Source: Pseudomonadota bacterium
GTDB lineage: Bacteria > SZUA-182 > DTGQ01
Reading direction: 5' to 3'
DNA: 44,980 bases
NCBI GenBank assembly: GCA_030625085.1
Contig: DAOURK010000020.1
Span: 1-44,980, forward strand
In this document: piece after piece, positions 8,249-16,580 of the stretch
How the letters are laid out: the number at the start of each line of letters is the position of its first letter
Position numbering within the stretch: the first letter of the stretch is position 1
Translations under genes and position numbers: made by a program
The notes under the pieces: generated by a model
What the model was told of the DNA's origin: nothing
The model's database searches: none
Seen by the model: the letters and a program-made list of their open reading frames with translations, nothing else

Positions 8249-10231
8249 ATGGCACGGATTGGAGTATTCGTTTGCTGGTGTGGATCAAATATCGCTGAAA
8301 ATGTGGACGTTGTGGAAGTAGCCCGCTATGCAGCCACTCTACCTGGAGTCGTCCACTCAGTTGATTACAAATATATGTGCTCTGATCCGGGCCAAAAATT
8401 GATTACAGATGCTATCCGTACTCAACATCTTGATGGAGTGGTCGTAGCCGCCTGCTCTCCCAGAATGCATGAAGTAACCTACCGACGGACTGTTGCCACT
8501 GTGGGATTTAACCCCTATCTTTTTGAGATGGCCAATCTTCGGGAGCATTGCTCCTGGGTGCATGAAAATAAGGCTGAAGCCACCATCAAGGCCAAAAATT
8601 TGGTCCGGATGATGGTGGAAAAGGTCAAACAGAATCAACCCCTTTACCAAATACAAATCCCTGTCACCAAAAGGGCCTTGGTGATCGGCGGAGGAATTGC
8701 CGGCATCCAGGCTGCCTTGGATGTTGCTGCCGGCGGCTATGAGGTAATACTGTTAGAAAAAGATCCCTCCATTGGCGGGCATATGGCTCAATTGGATGAA
8801 ACGTTCCCTACTCTGGATTGCTCACAGTGCATCATGACCCCGCGTATGGTTGAAATTGTACAAAACCCGAATATAACGCTCTATTCCTATTCCGAGTTGG
8901 ATGCCCTGGAAGGGTATATCGGAAATTTTACAGCCAAGATCAGAAAAAAAGCCCGTTCGGTAGATATTACAAAATGCACTGGTTGCGGGGTGTGTCAGCA
9001 AAAATGCCCAGCCAAAGTGCCCAGTGAATTTGATGAGGGACTCAGCACGCGAGGAGCTATTTATGTTCCCTTCCCTCAAGCAGTGCCGAATAAACCGGTT
9101 ATTGACCGGGAACATTGTATCAAGTTTACAAAGGGAAAATGCGGCCTCTGCGAAAAAATTTGTCCTGCAGGCGCCATTGATTATAACCAACAGGATGAAA
9201 TAGTCGAGGAAAAGGTAGGAGCTGTAATCGTAGCTACAGGCTATGATCTTCTCCCCAAAGATACCTACGCAGAATACGGCTATGGGCAATATCCCGACGT
9301 TATTACTTCTCTTCAATTCGAACGCTTGGTGAGCGCCTCAGGCCCGACTAATGGGGAATTAAAAAGGCCCTCAGACGGCAAAATCCCACAAAAGATAGTC
9401 TTTATACAATGTGTCGGATCAAGAGACGCTTCTCAGGGAAGATCATACTGCTCAAAGATATGCTGTATGTATACAGCCAAACATACCATGCTCTATCGGC
9501 ATAAGGTCCCGAAAGGTGAAGCTTATGTATTTTATATGGATATTCGCGCAGGAGGAAAAAATTACGACGAATTCGTACGCAGGGCCATTGAAGAGGATAA
9601 AGCCGTCTATATCAGGGGCCGAGTATCTAAGATATATCTTCAGAATGGCCGGATGGTAGTCCGCGGAGCAGATACTCTAATAGGCGGACAGGTGGAAATC
9701 AAGGCCGATATGGTAGTTTTGGCTACAGCCATTACTGCCCCCAAAGGCATAGACAAATTTGCTCAAAAATTAGGGGTAGGCTATGACCTTCATCATTTTC
9801 TTTCAGAGGCCCATCCTAAGCTCCGTCCTGTAGAAACCAACAGCGCCGGCATTTACCTGGCCGGTGCCTGCCAGGCGCCTAAAGATATCCCTGAGGCGGT
9901 AGCCCAGGCAGGAGCAGCGGCCGGTAAGGTATTGGGATTGTTTGGAGGAAAAAACTTGTGCAGGGAACCCATAGTGGCCAAGGTCAATGAAAGCACCTGT
10001 ATTGGTTGCTTCATTTGTCAAAAGGCTTGCGCCTATGGGGCCATTGAAATGAAGGGGCTGAAAGATAGAAAAGGCAATGTGATTAAGGTGGTTGCTTCAG
10101 TGAATACCGGAAAATGCCAGGGTTGTGGGGCCTGTACGGCCACCTGTCGGTCAAATAGTATTGAACTGGAGGGATACAATGATCAACAGATTTATGCTCA
10201 AATAAATGCAATTGGTTTTACTAATGATTAA
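8249..10231 (+). CDS. hdrA: HdrA-like flavin-bifurcating subunit
   Basis: A 660-residue flavoprotein. The N-terminus has the HdrA signature IGVFVCWCGSNI; a Rossmann FAD motif GGGIAGIQAALD follows at about 145, then the active-site Cys region TLDCSQCIMTPRM. A central ferredoxin insert carries CTGCGVCQQKCP and CGLCEKICPAG, and the C-terminus has two more [4Fe-4S] motifs (CIGCFICQKAC and CQGCGACTATC). HdrA is where electrons from the Flx or Mvh partner are split between ferredoxin and HdrB. A start at 8249 is backed by GGAG and AAGGGCG just upstream. Length and domain order are those of the full-size bacterial HdrA. Only 45 bases separate it from the small gene at 10277. Confidence 0.95.
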   Translation: MARIGVFVCWCGSNIAENVDVVEVARYAATLPGVVHSVDYKYMCSDPGQKLITDAIRTQHLDGVVVAACSPRMHEVTYRRTVATVGFNPYLFEMANLREHCSWVHENKAEATIKAKNLVRMMVEKVKQNQPLYQIQIPVTKRALVIGGGIAGIQAALDVAAGGYEVILLEKDPSIGGHMAQLDETFPTLDCSQCIMTPRMVEIVQNPNITLYSYSELDALEGYIGNFTAKIRKKARSVDITKCTGCGVCQQKCPAKVPSEFDEGLSTRGAIYVPFPQAVPNKPVIDREHCIKFTKGKCGLCEKICPAGAIDYNQQDEIVEEKVGAVIVATGYDLLPKDTYAEYGYGQYPDVITSLQFERLVSASGPTNGELKRPSDGKIPQKIVFIQCVGSRDASQGRSYCSKICCMYTAKHTMLYRHKVPKGEAYVFYMDIRAGGKNYDEFVRRAIEEDKAVYIRGRVSKIYLQNGRMVVRGADTLIGGQVEIKADMVVLATAITAPKGIDKFAQKLGVGYDLHHFLSEAHPKLRPVETNSAGIYLAGACQAPKDIPEAVAQAGAAAGKVLGLFGGKNLCREPIVAKVNESTCIGCFICQKACAYGAIEMKGLKDRKGNVIKVVASVNTGKCQGCGACTATCRSNSIELEGYNDQQIYAQINAIGFTND

Positions 10232-10232
10232 G

Positions 10233-10551
10233 GGAACGACACCATAAAATCTTAACCCTTAGAAAGGAGAAACATTATGTGTTGGCAAGGTCAAGTAGCA
10301 GGTGATTTACTAACTCTTATACTTTTTCTTACGTGTATTATTATTATTATTCCCTTTTGGAAAATATTTGAAAGATCTGGTCATTCCGGATGGTGGAGTC
10401 TGACACAGATAGTCCCTGTTCTTAATATTTTTATCCTCTTCTTTCTGGCTTATACAAAATGGCCGGCAATGTCCAAATAGATTAATAATGGTTAGGATGA
10501 TGGTTATGACAGGATCATTTAATAAAAATCAGCAAAAAATGGTGTCGTTCC
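10233..10551. repeat. 13-bp perfect inverted repeat flanking the small gene in the hdr-flx operon
   Basis: GGAACGACACCAT at 10233-10245 is the exact reverse complement of ATGGTGTCGTTCC at 10539-10551. The pair brackets the small gene at 10277-10480. Either it is the footprint of an inserted cassette, or it forms a long-range hairpin in the operon transcript. Confidence 0.6.
10277..10480 (+). CDS. Small two-helix membrane protein
   Basis: A 67-residue protein with a good ribosome-binding site (AAAGGAG) before ATG. It has two hydrophobic helices (about residues 9-30 and 46-60) joined by a loop with RSGHSGWWSL. This resembles small membrane proteins with a K/R-x-G-x-xGW-x-x-xxP-xxN pattern (DUF5684/DUF805-like); that assignment is tentative. 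It sits between hdrA and flxD, is not part of known Hdr-Flx operons, and lies inside a 13-bp inverted repeat, so it may be an insertion. If it is functional, a membrane tether for the soluble complex is conceivable but unproven. Confidence 0.65.
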   Translation: MCWQGQVAGDLLTLILFLTCIIIIIPFWKIFERSGHSGWWSLTQIVPVLNIFILFFLAYTKWPAMSK

Positions 10552-10584
10552 AAATTTATATGGTAAAACTTTCGTAAAAAAATT

Positions 10585-10605
10585 ACTCCCCCCTGATGGG
10601 GGAGT
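10585..10605. repeat. Strong G+C hairpin upstream of flxD
   Basis: ACTCCCCC at 10585-10592 pairs with GGGGGAGT at 10598-10605 around a 5-base loop. The core resembles that of the palindromic elements at 21854 and 40941. It is not followed by a T-run, so I do not call it a terminator, but it could affect transcription between hdrCBA and flxDCBA. Confidence 0.6.
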
Positions 10606-10704
10606 TTGGTTGAAATGATATGAGAAGGGGGGAATATTAAACAACGAGTGGTTAACAAAAGATTGGTTAGCGAGATTGTTAGATAAAGAACAGGAGAAAA
10701 AAAT

Positions 10705-11181
10705 ATGAGTCTTCCCAGTGAGGTTATAGAAGAGAATAAAAACGAAATAAAAAAGGACTGGCAACCAAAGGTGATTGCCTTCCTGTGCAACTGGTGCTCT
10801 TATGCCGGAGCTGATCTGGCAGGAACCAGTCGCTTGCGATACGATAGCCATATTGAGATCATCCGGGTACCCTGCTCAGGACGAATGGACCCTTTATTCA
10901 TTCTCAAATGTTTGGAAAAGGGAGCAGATGGGATCCTTGTCTCCGGCTGTCATCCGGGAGATTGCCATTATGCAACCGGCAATTACTATGCCCGAAGAAA
11001 ATTTGCCACCTTTAGAAAACTATTGGAATTTTGCGGCTTTGATTTAAGAAGAATTCATTTCTCCTGGGTTTCAGCGGCCGAAGGAGCTAAATGGTCTAAA
11101 GTGGTAAATGAAGTGATAAGTCAGGTGCGGGAAGCAGGACCAATTGCTAATATGTATTCACGGAGGGAAAACCAACTATGA
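10705..11181 (+). CDS. flxD: FlxD / MvhD-like [2Fe-2S] subunit
   Basis: A 158-residue member of the MvhD/FlxD family. The conserved features are CNWCSYAGADLAGTSRL near residue 31, RVPCSGR and VSGCHPGDCHY. In methanogens MvhD passes electrons from the hydrogenase to HdrA; in bacteria with Flx the same subunit links the NAD(H)-binding FlxA module to HdrA. No NiFe-hydrogenase genes are present, and flxA is, so the Flx role fits. AGGAG lies 8 bases before the ATG. The stop overlaps the next gene as ATGA. About 220 non-coding bases with a strong hairpin separate it from the preceding small gene. Confidence 0.92.
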   Translation: MSLPSEVIEENKNEIKKDWQPKVIAFLCNWCSYAGADLAGTSRLRYDSHIEIIRVPCSGRMDPLFILKCLEKGADGILVSGCHPGDCHYATGNYYARRKFATFRKLLEFCGFDLRRIHFSWVSAAEGAKWSKVVNEVISQVREAGPIANMYSRRENQL

Positions 11182-12092
11182 TAACCTTATTGCAGGCTAA
11201 AACCTGGGAGCTATTGCAGCAAAAGGAAGTTTCCCTCATTCTTGGATACGGCGAATTTTCTCGAAAAATAAATAATGGCCCTGAGCAACGGATTATTTCC
11301 CCAATATTTATTACTAAGCCGGAAGAAACAAGTTCTTTGGTTTGGAACGATCGTTGTGTCTTTAATCTTTCAACCTATCTTACAGGAAAAGAAGTTAAAG
11401 CCCATCACAAAGTAGCCATTATGGCAAAGGGCTGCGATATTAAATCGATTTGCGTTTTAATACAAGAAAATCAAATCAAAAGGGAAGACTTAATCATTAT
11501 TGGCCTGACGTGCCAAGGTGTAATTGGTGACAAAGAACGGCCGAAAGCAGAAAAATGTGATTCTTGTCAACTGAAAACTCCTCATATATATGATATTTTA
11601 ATTGATTCGGCTGAAGCGCAGACAAAAAAATTAAACCAGGTCGAAAAAAAGGTTGAAAGCAAAAATTGCGTCAACCCTGTGCAGGAAAAATTTGACCGGA
11701 TGGATAAGATGAATCCGCAAGACAGATGGCAATACTGTCTGGATCAATTCAGTAAATGCATAAGATGTTATGCTTGTCGGCAGGTTTGCCCTCTTTGCTA
11801 TTGCGAAAAATGTATCACCGACAAAAGCACCCCTCAATGGATTGAAAAAAGCCCTTTATTACCGGGGAATCTCTCCTTTCACATTATGAGAGCCTTTCAC
11901 TTAACAGGCAGATGCGTCGATTGTGGGGAATGTGAAAGGGCATGTCCAATGAACCTGCCATTAACAACACTCAATAAAAAAATGGCCCAGGTAGTTAAGG
12001 ACATGTATCATTATGAATCGGGTCTAAAAACAGATGAAGAGCCACTATTTGGCAGTTTCCAATTAGAGGACGAAGAATCTTTTATTAAATAA
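11178..12092 (+). CDS. flxC: FlxC-like iron-sulfur protein
   Basis: A 304-residue protein. The N-terminal half, with KGCDIKSICVLIQEN and GLTCQG, resembles the N-terminal domain of coenzyme F420 hydrogenase beta/FrhB-type proteins. A CDSCQLKTP motif follows at about 132. The C-terminal part has ferredoxin motifs CIRCYACRQVCPLCYC (about residue 195) and CVDCGECERACPM (about 247). It lies between flxD and flxB and is therefore named FlxC by position and Fe-S content; these proteins carry electrons within the Flx part of the complex. It overlaps flxD by four bases, with GGAGGG upstream. Family membership is secure; the exact symbol is less so. Confidence 0.82.
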   Translation: MITLLQAKTWELLQQKEVSLILGYGEFSRKINNGPEQRIISPIFITKPEETSSLVWNDRCVFNLSTYLTGKEVKAHHKVAIMAKGCDIKSICVLIQENQIKREDLIIIGLTCQGVIGDKERPKAEKCDSCQLKTPHIYDILIDSAEAQTKKLNQVEKKVESKNCVNPVQEKFDRMDKMNPQDRWQYCLDQFSKCIRCYACRQVCPLCYCEKCITDKSTPQWIEKSPLLPGNLSFHIMRAFHLTGRCVDCGECERACPMNLPLTTLNKKMAQVVKDMYHYESGLKTDEEPLFGSFQLEDEESFIK

Positions 12093-12121
12093 ATTCAAAA
12101 CCAATAAAGGTGTTGAGAAAA

Positions 12122-13186
12122 ATGATGACGAAGCTCATTAGCCGGGATAATCTAAAAAAGCTCATATCCAAAGTTTTAACCAGTTTTCAGGTAATTGCTC
12201 CTGTAAATGAAAATAATGTCTCATTTTTTAAACGAATCTCTGTTTATGAGCAAATTAAATGGGAGGATAACAATCCTACTAAATCTCCCAAGGAATTTTT
12301 CTTTGCTCCTTCTGATGATCTTTTTCGATATCAGATGAAAAACAAAAACATTCTCCTTCGTGAGCCTTCAAACCATCATGATCAAAGGATTATTTTAGGA
12401 ATTCGCCCGTGCGACATGGCCGCTTTAAATATTCTGGACCGGGTTTTCTTAGAAGATGGCAAGGATTTGCTTTATTCCGCCCTTCGAGACAATACCCTCC
12501 TGATCGGCCAATCGTGCCGGACGCCTGGTAAATATTGTTTCTGTTCCTCGGTTGGGATAAATCCTGATGACAGCCAAAATATGGACCTTATGTTGACTGA
12601 TATCGAAAAAAATCTATTTTTGGTAAAGGTCGTAAGTGAAAAAGGGGAAAAATTCTTCTCACATTTTTCAAGCTTTTTTCAAGAAGCTGATGCAACCAAC
12701 GGACATACGCCGGTTCAAACAAAAGAAATGGTCGATTATCTAAAACGAGGGGCCCTCTTTAATGTTCAAAACATTAATGAATGGCTGAATGAAAATTTTG
12801 AGCACCCTATCTGGTCAGAGATAGCCGCCAAATGTATTGGCTGTGGTGTTTGTACCTTTTTTTGCCCCACCTGCCATTGTTTTGATATCAGCGACGAAAA
12901 TGTTGTCTATCGAGACAGCAGTTTTCAAGGGGTAAGGAGGCGAATTTGGGATTCTTGCTCATTCGATCATTTCACAAAAATGCCTATGCACCAACCCCGG
13001 CCTACTCAGGATAGAAGATTTCGGCAAAGAATTATGCACAAATTTAAATATTTTATTGACCGATTTCAACAAGGGGCCTGCGTTGGATGCGGCCGATGCC
13101 GTAGCCTTTGTCCGGTGGGAATTGACATTATTGAGGTTTTAGAGAGAATTCATTGTTTAAGTTATCAATCGCATGGGGTCAAGTAG
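12122..13186 (+). CDS. flxB: FlxB-like iron-sulfur protein (AsrA/HydB-like)
   Basis: About 354 residues, related to anaerobic sulfite reductase subunit A and hydrogenase beta proteins. The central motif GIRPCDMAALNILDRVF and the downstream CRTPGKYCFCSS are typical. Two ferredoxin motifs close the protein: CIGCGVCTFFCPTCHCFD (about residue 239) and CVGCGRCRSLCPVGIDI (about 320). FlxB passes electrons between the flavin of FlxA and the rest of the complex. The ATG at 12122 is preferred over the GTG at 12110, which overlaps the only upstream AAAGG. It is followed three bases later by flxA. Confidence 0.87.
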   Translation: MMTKLISRDNLKKLISKVLTSFQVIAPVNENNVSFFKRISVYEQIKWEDNNPTKSPKEFFFAPSDDLFRYQMKNKNILLREPSNHHDQRIILGIRPCDMAALNILDRVFLEDGKDLLYSALRDNTLLIGQSCRTPGKYCFCSSVGINPDDSQNMDLMLTDIEKNLFLVKVVSEKGEKFFSHFSSFFQEADATNGHTPVQTKEMVDYLKRGALFNVQNINEWLNENFEHPIWSEIAAKCIGCGVCTFFCPTCHCFDISDENVVYRDSSFQGVRRRIWDSCSFDHFTKMPMHQPRPTQDRRFRQRIMHKFKYFIDRFQQGACVGCGRCRSLCPVGIDIIEVLERIHCLSYQSHGVK

Positions 13187-13188
13187 TT

Positions 13189-14022
13189 ATGGAAAACATT
13201 TATCAACCGCATATTATGATTATTGATGATATCACTGTGGAGACGCCTGATGTAAAAACCTTCAGGCTGAAATTTCAAGATTCCAAATTGGAGTCTGATT
13301 TCACTTTTAAAGCAGGGCAATTTGGTCAATATTCACTCTTTGGTGAAGGAGAAGCCACCTTTTGCATTGCCTCTTCTCCTACTCGAAAAGGCTATATTGA
13401 ATGTACAGTAAAAAGGGCAGGCAAAGTTACCAATGCCATGCACAAACTCGATGTTGGAGATCCCATCGGTTTTCGGGGACCTTATGGTAATTGGTTTCCC
13501 ATTGATCAATTAAAAGGCAAAGACCTTATCTTTATCGGCGGGGGGATCGGTCTGGCTCCTCTCAGATCTTTAATCCGGAACTGCCTTGATTTGCGAGAAG
13601 ATTTTGGTAAGATCACCATCTTGTATGGGTCAAGGAGTGTAGCTGATCTGGTCTATAAGCAGGAACTCAAAGAATGGGAAAACAGAGGGGATATTAACCT
13701 CATTCAAACAGTAGACCCTGGAGGAGAAGATTCTGATTGGAAAGGTCTTACTGGTTTTGTGCCTTTGGTCATGAGGGACATTTATCTATCATCTGACAAT
13801 TCTGTAGCTCTTACCTGCGGCCCCCCTATTATGATCAAATTTGTTATCCAGGGTCTTGATTCCATGGGGTTTTCCCCTACCCAAATCATTACCACCCTGG
13901 AAATGAAAATGAAATGCGGTTTGGGAAAATGTGGCCGATGTAATATTGGCAAATATTATGTTTGTAAAGACGGACCAGTTTTTACTTATGCTCAGATTTA
14001 TGAATTGCCGAATGAATTTTAA
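13189..14022 (+). CDS. flxA: FlxA-like FAD/NAD(P)-binding reductase
   Basis: A 277-residue ferredoxin-NADP-reductase-type protein, close to AsrB and HydG. The FAD-binding barrel includes FKAGQFGQYSLFG and RGPYGNWFP; the nucleotide-binding part has FIGGGIGLAPLRSLI; and the C-terminus has CGLGKCGRCNIGKYYVC for a [2Fe-2S] cluster. In FlxABCD-HdrABC this is the subunit that exchanges hydride with NAD(H). The ATG at 13189, three bases after the flxB stop with GGGG upstream, is a better start than the upstream TTG inside flxB. It is the last gene of the Hdr-Flx run; about 130 bases separate it from the response regulator. Confidence 0.92.
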   Translation: MENIYQPHIMIIDDITVETPDVKTFRLKFQDSKLESDFTFKAGQFGQYSLFGEGEATFCIASSPTRKGYIECTVKRAGKVTNAMHKLDVGDPIGFRGPYGNWFPIDQLKGKDLIFIGGGIGLAPLRSLIRNCLDLREDFGKITILYGSRSVADLVYKQELKEWENRGDINLIQTVDPGGEDSDWKGLTGFVPLVMRDIYLSSDNSVALTCGPPIMIKFVIQGLDSMGFSPTQIITTLEMKMKCGLGKCGRCNIGKYYVCKDGPVFTYAQIYELPNEF

Positions 14023-14152
14023 AGCAAAGGATAAAAGCAAAAGATGATAAAAAAAATAAACTCGGATAAATACAAAATGCCATAGGTGAACTCTGACAGC
14101 CACATATGCAAGTAGAATTAAAAACCCGGCAATAATTAAGGAGGAATAAAAA

Positions 14153-14551
14153 ATGGCTGAGATAGGAAATCATAAAATTTTGATTATAGACGATGATGTG
14201 GATTTAGTTGAAGCCAACAAAATTGTTTTGGAAGCAAACTCTTATACTGTTTTTACCGCACATAGCGGACAAGAAGGCATGGCCAAATTCAAGAAAGTTA
14301 TACCGGATCTAGTCATTCTCGATGTTTCCATGGAAAGAAGGGATGAAGGGTTTTATGTTTCCCAAAAAATCAGAAGCTGCCCGGAGATAGGCCAAATTCC
14401 AATTATTATGATTACCGCTATTCATCAATCAACGAAATTTCGCTTTTCTCCTGATACTGATGAAAATTATCTGCCGGTAACCGAAATGGTGGATAAGCCG
14501 GTAAACCCTTCAACACTGGTTCAATTGGTGGATAAATGGCTGAAAAAATAA
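14153..14551 (+). CDS. Single-domain response regulator (receiver only)
   Basis: A 132-residue CheY-like receiver. Acidic residues DDDVD (about 13-17), the phosphoacceptor Asp in LVILDVSM (about 56), the Thr of IIMITAI and the Lys of MVDKPVNP are all present, so it should be phosphorylatable. There is no output domain. A consensus AAGGAGG precedes the ATG. It overlaps the start of the c-haem kinase by 16 bases, so kinase and receiver are coupled in expression and the kinase is the likely phosphodonor. It may relay phosphate to a regulator elsewhere or act by protein binding. Confidence 0.9.
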   Translation: MAEIGNHKILIIDDDVDLVEANKIVLEANSYTVFTAHSGQEGMAKFKKVIPDLVILDVSMERRDEGFYVSQKIRSCPEIGQIPIIMITAIHQSTKFRFSPDTDENYLPVTEMVDKPVNPSTLVQLVDKWLKK

Positions 14552-16170
14552 AAAATGCCAAAAGGGGTTTTGGATATCAAACGATCCAAAAATTTAAACG
14601 TTGTCTCGCCGCTAAAATGATTTTTTGGATCAGTGCGGTGACCATGCTCACTTTGACAGGTTATTTGTATATTCATCTCCAGGATACTCAAGAGCATTTT
14701 AATATGCTGATCAAAGATGAGGCTTATCTGGCCAGTGATATCATCAAAAGGAGTATTAGACAAGAGATGTTGCTTGACGCCAGAGTGGATCTTCAACAAA
14801 CAGTCAATGATATCACCGGTAATGACGAAATTATAAAAATCAGGCTTATCGAAGAAGGTATAATAAAAATCGCCTCTGATAAACATGAAATAGGTCAAGT
14901 CATTGATAAAAAAGCTGAAGCCTGTAATGATTGTCATAAGCCAAACCAACAGCCCAAATTTACCAATGATAGAAATTACAGGATATTCAATGATGCTGAT
15001 GGAAAATTAGTTGTTGGCATGGTAACTCCTATTTATAATGAGAAAGAGTGTTACCACTGCCATGGAGAAGATAATAAGATCCTTGGAGTACTGGATGTGA
15101 TTATTTCTCTGGAGAGGGTGCAGGCTTACATTCATACTGATAAAAACAGAGCAGTATTATTCCTGATATTCACGTTTATTCTGCTTTCGACAACCGTAGG
15201 CCTCCTCATCCGGTATTTTATAGCCCATCCTATTCGTAAACTCATCGAGGGAACAACCATGATCACCGCCGGTAATCTGGACCATCAAATTCCCATTGAA
15301 CCTAAGGATGAAATCGGAGATCTGGCCAGGTCTTTTAATGTAATGAGTTTGAGGCTAAAAACATCCAGACAGGAGATAGAAAACTGGAATAAGGAACTGG
15401 AAGGCAGGGTAAAATTGGCTACCGCTCAATCGGCCTCAGCCAATAAGGAACTGGAGATAGCCAATGAAAAACTGAAGGAAAGCGACAAGAAAAAGTCAGA
15501 GATTGTAATGGTCGTAGCTCACGATATTCGTGCACCTCTGGCAGCCATTAAAAGCTGCCTTCAAGTTGTTCTGCAGGGATATCTTAAAAATGACCCACTC
15601 AAAGAAAAAGAAATGCTTCAGCGGGTAGAAGCCAGGATAGAGGATCAATTAACCTTTGTTAAAAACCTTCTGGATTTTTCACGCATAGCTGAAAGCTGTG
15701 GAGAGATGCTTCCTACTGATCTCCATAAGATAATCCGGAAGGTGTCTGATTTAATGTCAGACTTGGCCAAAACGAAAAAAATGTCGATTAAAGTCCTGGA
15801 AAAAGAGAAACACTTGCCAATATTGGCAGATGAGGATTTATTGGTTCGCGCCTTGACCAACTTGGTTAACAACGCAATTAAGTATAATCCTGAAGGCAGC
15901 AAAATCTGGATTGACAGCCAAAGCTCCAATGGAAATATTAATATAGCAATTAAAGATAACGGAATCGGTATACCTCAAGATGAAGTTCCAAATATCTTTG
16001 AGGTCATGTTTCGCGGTCGGAATGCTAAAAGGCAAAAAGAACATGGCGCAGGTCTTGGCTTATCTATCGTGAAGCAGGTGGTTGAGATTCATCAGGGCAA
16101 GATCCGGGTAGAAAGTAAGGAAAAAGAGGGAACGAGTTTTTTTATTTCATTGCCTCGGGCTAAAAATTAA
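14536..16170 (+). CDS. c-haem sensor histidine kinase (first of two paralogues)
   Basis: A 544-residue membrane sensor kinase. A first helix near residues 28-48 and a second near 205-230 enclose a periplasmic domain with two haem c motifs, CNDCH (about 130) and CYHCH (about 172), the second followed by LGVLDVIISL. Then come HAMP (about 230-285), a coiled coil, the phosphoacceptor HisKA site VVAHDIRAPLAAIKS (His near 328) and an intact ATPase domain (NLVNNAIKY, DNGIGIPQDE, GAGLGLSIV). The haem motifs suggest sensing of periplasmic redox state or a haem ligand such as NO or O2. It overlaps the receiver gene upstream. A close paralogue follows at 16581-18203. Domain calls are firm; the signal is inference. 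Confidence 0.92.
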   Translation: MAEKIKNAKRGFGYQTIQKFKRCLAAKMIFWISAVTMLTLTGYLYIHLQDTQEHFNMLIKDEAYLASDIIKRSIRQEMLLDARVDLQQTVNDITGNDEIIKIRLIEEGIIKIASDKHEIGQVIDKKAEACNDCHKPNQQPKFTNDRNYRIFNDADGKLVVGMVTPIYNEKECYHCHGEDNKILGVLDVIISLERVQAYIHTDKNRAVLFLIFTFILLSTTVGLLIRYFIAHPIRKLIEGTTMITAGNLDHQIPIEPKDEIGDLARSFNVMSLRLKTSRQEIENWNKELEGRVKLATAQSASANKELEIANEKLKESDKKKSEIVMVVAHDIRAPLAAIKSCLQVVLQGYLKNDPLKEKEMLQRVEARIEDQLTFVKNLLDFSRIAESCGEMLPTDLHKIIRKVSDLMSDLAKTKKMSIKVLEKEKHLPILADEDLLVRALTNLVNNAIKYNPEGSKIWIDSQSSNGNINIAIKDNGIGIPQDEVPNIFEVMFRGRNAKRQKEHGAGLGLSIVKQVVEIHQGKIRVESKEKEGTSFFISLPRAKN

Positions 16171-16222
16171 TTTCAATAGCAAGGGTAAGATATGATCTCC
16201 CAGCAGAAAGTGATGAGAAATT

Positions 16223-16579
16223 ATGCGAACAACAACTAAAAGGCAAGTTAAAAAAGAAATTCAAAACAAATTAAAAAGATGTAATTTTTGCTCTGAAATA
16301 GTTCTGGCAGAAGCAAAAAAATGTAAACACTGTGGAGAGTTCCTTGATCCAAAATTAAGGACCTCGCCCTTACCCGAACAAAAATGGAACCCTGTGACAG
16401 TGGCGCTCTTTTCATTATTAGTTCCCGGCGGGGGCCACATCTATAGAGGCAAACCGGTAAAGGGATTTTTATGGCTGATTTTTGTTGCTGTAGGGTATAG
16501 GTTTTATTTATTCCCGGGAATATTTTTGCACCTCATATCTATTATTTTTGCTCTTATCGGAAATCAAACTAAGGAATAA
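16223..16579 (+). CDS. Zinc-ribbon small membrane protein
   Basis: A 118-residue protein with an N-terminal zinc ribbon (CNFCSEIVLAEAKKCKHCGE) of the type found in bacterial double-zinc-ribbon or UPF0547-like proteins, then two or three hydrophobic segments with VPGGGHIYRGKPVKGFLW, reminiscent of TM2-like or DUF5683 membrane proteins. It lies between the two c-haem kinases and its stop is one base before the likely start of the second. The role is unknown. The ribosome-binding site is weak. Confidence 0.75.
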   Translation: MRTTTKRQVKKEIQNKLKRCNFCSEIVLAEAKKCKHCGEFLDPKLRTSPLPEQKWNPVTVALFSLLVPGGGHIYRGKPVKGFLWLIFVAVGYRFYLFPGIFLHLISIIFALIGNQTKE

Positions 16580-16580
16580 A

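Noticed and set aside
8822-9316. 164-codon open frame antisense to hdrA
   Set aside because: Lies fully inside hdrA on the opposite strand and has no recognisable features.
10705-12092. F420-nonreducing hydrogenase (Mvh) module
   Set aside because: MvhD-like protein is present but no NiFe-hydrogenase large or small subunit; flxA, flxB and flxC indicate an NAD(H)-linked Flx module instead.
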